A stretch of 64,000 nt of DNA, taken from Actinoplanes sichuanensis. GTDB lineage: Bacteria; Actinomycetota; Actinomycetes; Mycobacteriales; Micromonosporaceae. The notes below the pieces were generated by a model. That model was not told where the DNA came from. It did no database searches and was given only the letters and a program-made list of their open reading frames with translations. The translations under genes were made by a program, and so were the position numbers. The stretch spans positions 4,650,001 through 4,714,000 of the forward strand of contig NZ_AP028461.1 in NCBI RefSeq assembly GCF_033097365.1. The letters run 5' to 3'. This document shows, piece after piece, positions 43,242 to 49,702 of this stretch; positions within the stretch are counted from its first letter, which is position 1; every line of letters starts with the position of its first letter.

Positions 43242-44131
43242 CGGGCCACCTGCTGCCCGTAGTAGTCGAGGAAGATCTCCTCCAGGCTGGGTTCCCGCAC
43301 GGCCAGCGCGGTGACGTTCACGGTGGCCAGGACCTGCAACGCCGGAGCGGGAGACCCGGTGAGCGTGAAACGCAGCCGTCGCTCTCCGGCCGTCTCGACG
43401 GCGGCGACTCCGGGAACCGCGGTCAGGTCGGGTGCGGTGCCGGTGTAGGCGATCGTCACCTCGCAGCGGTGCAGGCCTCGCAGGTCGCTGATGGTGGAGA
43501 CCTCGACGAGTCGGCCGGTCCGCAGGATGCCGACCCGGTCGCAGACGGCTTCGACCTCGGCGAGTTGGTGGGAGCTGAGGAACACCGTCTGCCCGCGGTC
43601 GCGGGCGCCGGCGACCGCGATACGGAACTGTTGTTCCATCAACGGGTCCAGGCCGCTGGTCGGCTCGTCGAGCACCAGGAGCGGAGCCCGGGTGGCGAAC
43701 GCGGCGATCAGCGCGACCTTCTGTCGGTTGCCGGTGGAGTAGGTCCGGGCCGGTTTCGACGGGTCGAGCGCGAAGCGTTCGACCAGTTCGTCGCGGTAGG
43801 CGGTGTCGATGCCGGGTCCGGTCCGGGCTTGCAGGTGCAGGATCTCGGCGCCGGTCAGTTGTGGCCACAGCGCGACATCGGCCGGGACGTAGGCCAGGTG
43901 CCGGTGGGCGCGGGCCACGTCGGCGGCGTCGACGCCGAACACCTCGGCGCGGCCCGCGGTGGGGCGGGCCAGGCCGAGCAGCAGCCGGATGGTGGTGGAC
44001 TTGCCGGCCCCGTTCGGGCCGAGGAACCCGAACACCTCCCCCGGCATGACGTCCAGGGTCAACGTGTCGAGGGCGGTGAGACGGCCGTAGCGTTTGGTGA
44101 GGTCGACAGCGCACAGTGCGGGATCGGTCAT
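43238..44131 (-). CDS. ABC exporter ATP-binding protein
   Basis: From MTDPALCAVDLTKRYG (44131) the 297-residue protein has Walker A GPNGAGKST, Walker B LLVLDEPTSGLDP and H-loop SSHQL. The signature is YSTGNRQKVAL, the STGN variant of LSGGQ usual in this DrrA/YfiL-like group. The C-terminal 80 residues (RCEVTIAYTGTAPDL and on) form the extra regulatory part typical of these exporters. It works with the permease at 41643, to which it is translationally coupled. Confidence 0.9.
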   Translation of the reverse strand: MTDPALCAVDLTKRYGRLTALDTLTLDVMPGEVFGFLGPNGAGKSTTIRLLLGLARPTAGRAEVFGVDAADVARAHRHLAYVPADVALWPQLTGAEILHLQARTGPGIDTAYRDELVERFALDPSKPARTYSTGNRQKVALIAAFATRAPLLVLDEPTSGLDPLMEQQFRIAVAGARDRGQTVFLSSHQLAEVEAVCDRVGILRTGRLVEVSTISDLRGLHRCEVTIAYTGTAPDLTAVPGVAAVETAGERRLRFTLTGSPAPALQVLATVNVTALAVREPSLEEIFLDYYGQQVAR

Positions 44132-44332
44132 CGCGGGGAGGCCTTCCGGGTCGGGGCGTGGATCCATGACCGCCGACCAGACTTCCCGGCACACCTGTCG
44201 CTCACCGTACGCCTGTCGCGCACCGCTCGGGAAGGCCCACCCGATCGTTGACATCGACACCTGCGAGTCGATTCCGGGCCTGCCGGGGCGGTTTCGGGGA
44301 TGGCGGCTGCACGAGCTGGGTAGGGCCCTGCC

Positions 44333-45106
44333 GTGGATGCCTTGATTTTCGGAGTGATCGCGTCCAGCGCCCTGGTCATCGGTGCGCTGGTCGGTGCGCG
44401 GGTGCAGCTGCCGAAAGCGGTGCTCGCGGCGATGCTGGCGTTCGCGGCCGGCGCGTTGATCACCGCGTTGGCGTTCGAGTTGTTCGAGGACGCCTACGAG
44501 CACGGCGGTATCTGGCGGGCCGGTGGCGGGTTGATCGCCGGTGCCGCCGTCTTCACCGCCCTCAGTTCCTGGTTGGACCGGATCGCCCAGGGCCCGCGCG
44601 AGCAGCCGCACGGCAGCGAGAAACTCGACACCGACGCCGCCGCGCAGCAACGGCGGCCTTCGACCGCGTCTACCGGCGGTGCGGCCGGACTGGCGCTGCT
44701 GGCCGCGGTGACGCTCGACGGCGTACCGGAGAATGTGGCTTTGGGTGTGTCGCTCGGCGCGGACTCGGGTGGGCTGGCGCTGCTGGCGGCGATCTTCGTG
44801 TCGAACTTCCCCGAAGCGCTGGTGGGCAGCGCTTCGATGCGCGCACAGGGACGGTCCCAGCGTTACATCCTCGGGTGCTGGGTGGCGTGTGCCGCGCTGC
44901 TCACCCTCGCCGTCGTGCTGGGTGCCGGTCCGCTGGCGAACACCTCCCCGGAGACGATCTCGTTGCCGTTGGCGTTCGCGGCCGGGGCGGTGCTGGCCTC
45001 TCTGGCCGACACGCTGATGCCGGAGGCGTACGAGAAGGGCGGCCCGATCGTGGCGATGAGCACCACCGCCGGTTTCACCCTGTCGTTCCTGCTGTCCATC
45101 CTCTGA
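44333..45106 (+). CDS. ZIP-family divalent metal transporter
   Basis: A 257-residue membrane protein with about eight helices and a histidine-poor variable loop after the third. The metal-site motifs of helices 4 and 5 are visible as DGVPENVALG and NFPEALVGS, corresponding to the HNxPEG and HNxPE motifs. In helix 4 the usual His is Asp, as in a subset of ZIP proteins. It should move zinc or a similar metal across the membrane. The GTG start lies 201 bp from the divergent ABC gene. Confidence 0.85.
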   Translation: MDALIFGVIASSALVIGALVGARVQLPKAVLAAMLAFAAGALITALAFELFEDAYEHGGIWRAGGGLIAGAAVFTALSSWLDRIAQGPREQPHGSEKLDTDAAAQQRRPSTASTGGAAGLALLAAVTLDGVPENVALGVSLGADSGGLALLAAIFVSNFPEALVGSASMRAQGRSQRYILGCWVACAALLTLAVVLGAGPLANTSPETISLPLAFAAGAVLASLADTLMPEAYEKGGPIVAMSTTAGFTLSFLLSIL

Positions 45107-45208
45107 CGCGCGGGGACCATTCTGATCCGCCGGCGGCGGGCCGCCGGTAAGCGGCGTTGAAGTCGCCGTCCCCGTCGGCCGGGCTCCCCTGATCGGCAGA
45201 ACGCGGTC

Positions 45209-45730
45209 TCAGCCCGTTTCGTGCAGGCACTGTGTCCAGACGATCATCTGGACGGTGGTGTCGGTGCTGCGGGACAGGGCGACCGTGTGGCCGTCCAGGA
45301 GGTCGATCTTGAGGTCGGCGGGTCCGGCCCAGGGGCCCTTGACCCACGGGTCGTCACCGGTTCTCGGGGTGAGACCGGCCTGTTTCCAGTGGTCGGTCAG
45401 GAGGGCGTAGGCGGCCTTCTCCTCGACGACGGTGATCGGCAGGTGATAGGTGCCTTGTATCCGGTAGAGCTCGTCGTCCGGGAAGTCGCTGATCATGCCC
45501 GGGCACGTGAGGCGCTTTTCCTCGGGTGCGTCCAGGGAGATCTCGGCGGTGGCGGCGACCCGATCGGCGTGCTCGCGAACCTGCCGTTGCGCCGTGGCCG
45601 GCGCGAGGTCCGGAGTGAAGTCGCCGCCGCCGCCCGCATCCGGGGTTGAGCATCCGCCCGCGCCCGCGAGCAGAGCCGCCGCGAGAACCGTCCGCCTGAT
45701 CACGGCGGGCACTGTAGACCGCCGACGCAA
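45209..45730 (-). CDS. Putative lipoprotein
   Basis: A lipobox (LAGAGGC, Cys27) after a basic and hydrophobic leader marks a lipoprotein of 173 residues (MRRRSTVPAVIRRTVL). The mature part has a pair of Cys residues (LTCPG and TQCLHE) and a strand-rich middle (YRIQGTYHLPITVVEEKAAYALLTDHWKQAGL). No family with a known function is recognised. A GTG at 45712 is an alternative start. Confidence 0.7.
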   Translation of the reverse strand: MRRRSTVPAVIRRTVLAAALLAGAGGCSTPDAGGGGDFTPDLAPATAQRQVREHADRVAATAEISLDAPEEKRLTCPGMISDFPDDELYRIQGTYHLPITVVEEKAAYALLTDHWKQAGLTPRTGDDPWVKGPWAGPADLKIDLLDGHTVALSRSTDTTVQMIVWTQCLHETG

Positions 45731-45847
45731 TGCGGTCGGAGCGTGTTCTGTCGATCAGCGACGTCGGATCGCGGCGGCCCCGCGCCGGGCGAAGTCGTCC
45801 GCGCTGGGCATCAGCGCGGCGGACCGCTCGGTCGCGGGGCCGGGATG

Positions 45848-46672
45848 TCAGAAGGTGGCGCTGTCGATGTGCTGGCGCAGCTTGCCTAGGGCCTTGGTGA
45901 GCAGCCGTGACACGTGCATCTGGGAGATGCCGATCTGTTCGGCGATCTGTTGCTGGGTCAGGTTGCCGTAGAAGCGCAACGTGACGATCTTGCGTTCCCG
46001 CTCGTCGAGTCGGGCCAAGGCCGGCCCGAGGGAGGTACGGGTGTCGACGGCCTCGTAGTCGTCGCTGCCGTCGGTGAGGGTCTCTCCGAGTTCGGTGCCG
46101 CCCTCGGCGCCGATCGGTGTGGACAGGCTGGTGGCGTTGTAGGCGCGGGCGCCTTCCAGGCCTTCGAGGACCTCGTCCTCGCTGATGCCGAGGTGGGCTG
46201 CGATGTCGGCGACCTGCGGGGAGCGGCCGAGGGTGTGGGTCAGGACGTTGTTGGCCTCGGTGATGGCCAGTCGTAGTTCCTGCAGCCGACGGGGCACCCG
46301 GATCGACCAGGTGCGGTCGCGGAAGTGGCGCTTGACCTCGCCGAGGATGGTGGGGATGGCGTAGCCGGCGAAGTCCACGCCACGGGCGGCGTCGAACCGG
46401 TCGACCGCTTTGATCAGCCCGATCGTGGCGGTCTGCATCAGGTCGTCGTTGGGTTCGCCGCGGCCGGCGTAGCGCTTGGCCAGGTGGCGGGCCAGCGGCA
46501 GCCACGCCTCGATCGTCCGGGCGCGCAGCGCGGGGCGGGACGGGTGCCCGGCGGGCATGGCGGCCAGGGCGTTGATGAGGTCGCCGGCGACATCGGAGGC
46601 ACGGTCGTCACTGATCGTGTCGCTCTGGACGGCGGTCGTCGCGCTGCCCGCCGTGATGGATGTCGTGGTCAT
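45848..46672 (-). CDS. SigB/SigF/SigG-family RNA polymerase sigma factor
   Basis: The 274-residue protein starts at MTTTSITAG (46672), after the strong site ggagga. Regions 2 (LARHLAKRYAGRGEPNDDLMQTATIGLIKAVDRFD, GYAIPTILGEVKRHFRD), 3 (VLTHTLGRSPQVADIAAHLGISEDEVLEGL) and 4 (LDERERKIVTLRFYGNLTQQQIAEQIGISQMHVSRL) are complete. The F-A-x-Y-A-I-P-T-I-x-G-E sequence marks the stress-type SigB/SigF/SigG group, normally held by an anti-sigma factor. No anti-sigma gene is adjacent; the ATPase at 22148 is a candidate of that type but distant. Confidence 0.92.
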   Translation of the reverse strand: MTTTSITAGSATTAVQSDTISDDRASDVAGDLINALAAMPAGHPSRPALRARTIEAWLPLARHLAKRYAGRGEPNDDLMQTATIGLIKAVDRFDAARGVDFAGYAIPTILGEVKRHFRDRTWSIRVPRRLQELRLAITEANNVLTHTLGRSPQVADIAAHLGISEDEVLEGLEGARAYNATSLSTPIGAEGGTELGETLTDGSDDYEAVDTRTSLGPALARLDERERKIVTLRFYGNLTQQQIAEQIGISQMHVSRLLTKALGKLRQHIDSATF

Positions 46673-46741
46673 TCCGTCCTCCAGTTGCCCTGCCTGCACA
46701 GATGCCCGTTCGGCAGGACGAAGATAACCGAATAGTCGAGT

Positions 46742-46773
46742 GTAAAGCTAGCCGAAAGTACTAGTAGCTTTAC
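46742..46773. promoter_or_regulatory. Inverted repeat upstream of sigma factor gene
   Basis: GTAAAGCTA (46742-46750) and TAGCTTTAC (46765-46773) form a 9-bp perfect inverted repeat. In the spacer and right arm lies TACTAGTA, whose ACTAGT core also occurs twice in the palindrome at 46843. Confidence 0.5.
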
Positions 46774-46842
46774 GAAGTGGGTCAGTTACTGAAAGCGACC
46801 ACGGGAGTGTCACCCGATATTGACAGGGGTCCTATCCTGAGT

Positions 46843-46860
46843 CCACTAGTCAACTAGTGG
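46843..46860. promoter_or_regulatory. Palindromic operator of the GntR-ABC operon
   Basis: CCACTAGTCAACTAGTGG is a perfect 8-2-8 palindrome ending 13 bases before the gntR start. A TTGACA box (46820-46825) lies upstream. It is the likely binding site of the GntR protein it precedes. Confidence 0.65.
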
Positions 46861-46873
46861 ACCGGGTGATTTC

Positions 46874-47275
46874 TTGATCTTCAGGATCGACCGCCGAGCC
46901 GGAGTCTCGGTCCATGTCCAGCTGGTGCAGCAGGTCCGCCAGGCGATCCGGATGGGCCGGCTCAGCCCCGGCGATCAGCTGCCGACGGCCCGCGAGGTCT
47001 CCGAGACCACCGGCATCAATCCCAACACCGTGCTCAAGGCGTACCGCGAGCTCGAGACGGCCGGCCTGGTCGAAGCACGGCAGGGATCCGGCACCTACGT
47101 CCGCCGAGACCTGGCACCGCTGCCGGACGACGCCGCGGCGTTACGGCACGAGCTGGCGGACTGGGTCGCCCGCGCCCGACGGGCCGGCCTGGACCTCACC
47201 GACATGCAGGCCCTCGTCGCCGACGTGGCGGCGGGAACGGCACCGACCACGGAGGAGGCACACCGTGTTCACTGA
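46874..47275 (+). CDS. GntR-family regulator, YtrA type
   Basis: The 133-residue protein has a winged helix at the N-terminus (VHVQLVQQVRQAIRMGRLSPGDQLPTAREVSETTGINPNTVLKAYRELETAGLVEARQGSGTYV) and a short helical C-terminal part, the size and plan of YtrA-type repressors that control ABC operons. The best start is TTG at 46874. Its stop overlaps the next gene by 11 bases. The palindrome just upstream suggests autoregulation. Confidence 0.88.
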   Translation: MIFRIDRRAGVSVHVQLVQQVRQAIRMGRLSPGDQLPTAREVSETTGINPNTVLKAYRELETAGLVEARQGSGTYVRRDLAPLPDDAAALRHELADWVARARRAGLDLTDMQALVADVAAGTAPTTEEAHRVH

Positions 47276-48149
47276 CCACACGGTCCCGGCCCTGGACGTC
47301 GCCGACGTCACCCACCACTTCGGTCGGCAGAACGCGTTGGACGACTGCTCGTTCACGGTGCCGCCCGGCGCGGTCACCGCACTGATCGGACGTAACGGCG
47401 CAGGCAAGAGCACACTGCTGCGCGCCGCGAGCGGCCTTCTCCGGCCGGAGGCCGGCGAGGTGCGAGTGTTCGGCGAGACCGCCGGTGACGACTCACTTCC
47501 CCGGATCGGGTACGTGGCACAACAGGCGCCGCTGTACCCGATGCTGACGGTGGCACAGACACTCGCCCTGGGCGCCCGGCTCAATCCACGCTGGGACGCG
47601 GCCCGCGCGCGACGGCTCGCCGACGACGCGGCGCTGCCCCACTCGGCCCGGGTGACCACCCTGGCCCCGGGGCTCCGCAGCCGCCTGGCACTGGTGATGG
47701 CCCTGGCCAAGCGGCCCGACCTGCTGTTACTGGACGAGCCGCTGGCACCGCTCGACCCGGTCGCGCGCACCGAGGTCCTCGGCACACTGATGGCCGACGT
47801 GGCCGAGCGCGGAACGACGGTGGTGCTGTCGTCGCATGTGGTGGCCGACGTCGACGGAGTGTGCGATCACCTGGTGCTGCTGGTGGACGGTCGGGTACGG
47901 CTCGCCGGCGAGGTGGAGGCCGAACTGGCCGGCCATCGGATCGCCGTGGGCACCGGCAGCGAGATCGACGCGCTCGACGACAGGGAGATCGTCGAGATCC
48001 GCACCGCGGGCCGCGACGCCACCGCCCTGATCCGCACGGCCGGGACGGTTCCGGCCGGCGGCCTGGCGTGGCACCGGCCGACACTGGAGGAACTGCTCCT
48101 CGGCTACCTGCGCGCCGCCGGCTCCGCACCCCGAGAGGTTTCCGCATGA
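47265..48149 (+). CDS. ABC transporter ATP-binding protein
   Basis: The 294-residue protein starts with GTG at 47265 (MFTDHTVPALD), well placed after GGAGGAGG. Walker A is GRNGAGKST, Walker B DLLLLDEPLAPLDP, and the H-loop VLSSHVV. The signature position reads TLAPGLRSRLALVMAL, in which the LSGGQ serine and glycines are not conserved, so ATP closure may be weak or unusual. It belongs to YtrB-type ATPases. It is coupled to the permease gene behind it by ATGA overlap. Confidence 0.88.
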   Translation: MFTDHTVPALDVADVTHHFGRQNALDDCSFTVPPGAVTALIGRNGAGKSTLLRAASGLLRPEAGEVRVFGETAGDDSLPRIGYVAQQAPLYPMLTVAQTLALGARLNPRWDAARARRLADDAALPHSARVTTLAPGLRSRLALVMALAKRPDLLLLDEPLAPLDPVARTEVLGTLMADVAERGTTVVLSSHVVADVDGVCDHLVLLVDGRVRLAGEVEAELAGHRIAVGTGSEIDALDDREIVEIRTAGRDATALIRTAGTVPAGGLAWHRPTLEELLLGYLRAAGSAPREVSA

Positions 48150-48952
48150 ACTGGCTGGCCCTGCGCCTGCTGCGCCCGTACCTCATCGTCGTCGCCGGGC
48201 TGAGCGCGGTCTCGGCGACGTTCGTCCTCATCGGCGCTCTCGCCATCGGCCGGCAGGTCGACGCGCACGGCATGACGGTCGAAGGCTACGCGCCCGACCG
48301 TACCGGGCTGTGCGAGTCGGCCGCCGGCTGTCTGCCGGCCGGGGCGGCGAACAGTCTGGCGCAGGCGATCGCCCTGGTCGCCGCGTTCGCGCCGGTGCTG
48401 ATCGGATTGATCCTGGGCGTGCCGCTGTTCGCCCGGGAACGGGAGGAGTCCACCGACACCTTCGCTCTCACCCAGTCGGTGACCCGGCGACGCTGGCTGA
48501 CCACCAAGTTCTCCTGGGCCGTCGCCGCCGCCGTGATCGGCACGGCCGCGGTGGCCGTCGTCTTCCGCGTGACGGCCGCGCGTTACACGCTGGTCCTGGA
48601 CGATCCGCGCTTCGCACTGCTGCGGGAGATCCACAAGAACAGCATCGCCTTCATGGTGATGCAGGCGGTGTTCATCACCGTGCTGGCCGGCGTCATCGGG
48701 CTCGTCAGTGGGCGTACGCTGCGCACGGTGGTGTTGTCCGCCCTGGCCTGGCCGGCGATGCTCGTCGTCGCGCAGATCGGCGGCCTGATCCTGGCGATGT
48801 CGGCGCTCCTGCTGACGTCGTGGTCCGAGACCCTGTCGCAGATGTTCGGGACGCTGGGCGAGGACGAGACCGCGATGTTCGCGGCACTCGCCCTCGCCGG
48901 TTACACGGTCGTCGCCCTGCTCATCGGGGGGCGCGCCACTCGTCGAACGTGA
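48146..48952 (+). CDS. ABC-2-type transporter permease
   Basis: The 268-residue protein has about six helices (YLIVVAGLSAVSATFVLIGAL, AIALVAAFAPVLIGLILGVPLF, AAAVIGTAAVAVVF and others). The motif LFAREREESTDTFALTQSVTRRRW between helices is typical of YtrC/ABC-2 subunits. It forms the transporter with the upstream ATPase, and the operon is probably controlled by the GntR protein. The substrate is unknown. Confidence 0.85.
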   Translation: MNWLALRLLRPYLIVVAGLSAVSATFVLIGALAIGRQVDAHGMTVEGYAPDRTGLCESAAGCLPAGAANSLAQAIALVAAFAPVLIGLILGVPLFAREREESTDTFALTQSVTRRRWLTTKFSWAVAAAVIGTAAVAVVFRVTAARYTLVLDDPRFALLREIHKNSIAFMVMQAVFITVLAGVIGLVSGRTLRTVVLSALAWPAMLVVAQIGGLILAMSALLLTSWSETLSQMFGTLGEDETAMFAALALAGYTVVALLIGGRATRRT

Positions 48953-49060
48953 TCTTCACCGCCGTCCGGCGGCGGACGTTTACGCAGGTCAGAACCTCGT
49001 CACGGAAATCTCCGTGACGGGCTTGACGACGCCGCTTCGCAGGATGTATCTGTAGAAGTA

Positions 49061-49083
49061 AGTTGAGTCTTAGGAACTCAACT
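49061..49083. promoter_or_regulatory. HAIR-type (HspR) operator before hsp20
   Basis: AGTTGAGT-N7-ACTCAACT, a perfect inverted repeat with the 7-base spacer of the HspR-bound HAIR element (CTTGAGT-N7-ACTCAAG). It lies 56 bases before the Hsp20 start. Confidence 0.75.
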
Positions 49084-49138
49084 ACCGGGGAGACCCGGAC
49101 TCTGAGTAGGCCTTTGGTGAAGGAGCACCGAGGAGGAG

Positions 49139-49570
49139 ATGACCATGCTTCTGCGTACCGACCCGTTCCGCGACCTCGACCGCCTGTTCGAGCAGGTCAC
49201 CGGCACCACCAATCGGCCCGCCGCGATGCACGTCGACGCCGAACGTGACGGTGACACCTTCTACGTGTACTTCGACCTTCCGGGCGTCGACCCCGACTCG
49301 ATCGACGTGACCGTCGAGCGCAACGTCCTGCAGGTTCGCGCCGAGCGGCAGCGCCGCACCAGAGACAGCGCCGAGGCCGTGATCAGCGAGCGGCCGATGG
49401 GCGTCTTCAGCCGACAGCTGATCCTCGGCGACACCCTCGACACCGAGAAGTTGCAGGCCACCTACGACAACGGTGTCCTCACTCTGCAGATCCCGGTGTC
49501 CGACCGGGCCAAGCCCCGCAAGATCGCCATCAGCTCCGGCAACGGCGGGCCCCGCCAGATCAAGGGCTGA
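49139..49570 (+). CDS. hsp20: Hsp20-family small heat-shock protein
   Basis: The product of 143 residues is an alpha-crystallin-type chaperone: short N-terminal part (RTDPFRDLDRLFEQV), the alpha-crystallin domain with YFDLPGVDPDSIDVTVERNVLQVRAER, GVFSRQLILGDTLDTEKLQATYDNGVLTLQIPV, and a short tail with the IxI-like KIAIS. The ribosome site AGGAGGAG suggests the second ATG (49145) may be the real start. The HAIR element upstream implies control by HspR. A clear terminator follows. Confidence 0.92.
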   Translation: MTMLLRTDPFRDLDRLFEQVTGTTNRPAAMHVDAERDGDTFYVYFDLPGVDPDSIDVTVERNVLQVRAERQRRTRDSAEAVISERPMGVFSRQLILGDTLDTEKLQATYDNGVLTLQIPVSDRAKPRKIAISSGNGGPRQIKG

Positions 49571-49633
49571 CGCCTCGACCGCCGGCCGACGACCGCGCCG
49601 GCGGCCCCCGACCTCACTCCGGTCACCTCCAGA

Positions 49634-49661
49634 GCGGCCCGGCACCCGCGTGCCGGGCCGC
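49634..49661. terminator. Hairpin terminator after hsp20
   Basis: Perfect 12-bp stem GCGGCCCGGCAC / GTGCCGGGCCGC with loop CCGC, between hsp20 and the converging GGDEF-EAL gene. Confidence 0.8.
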
Positions 49662-49702
49662 GACCGAAAGCACACGCTGACCGTTCGCAAACCTCGTGGC
49701 CG

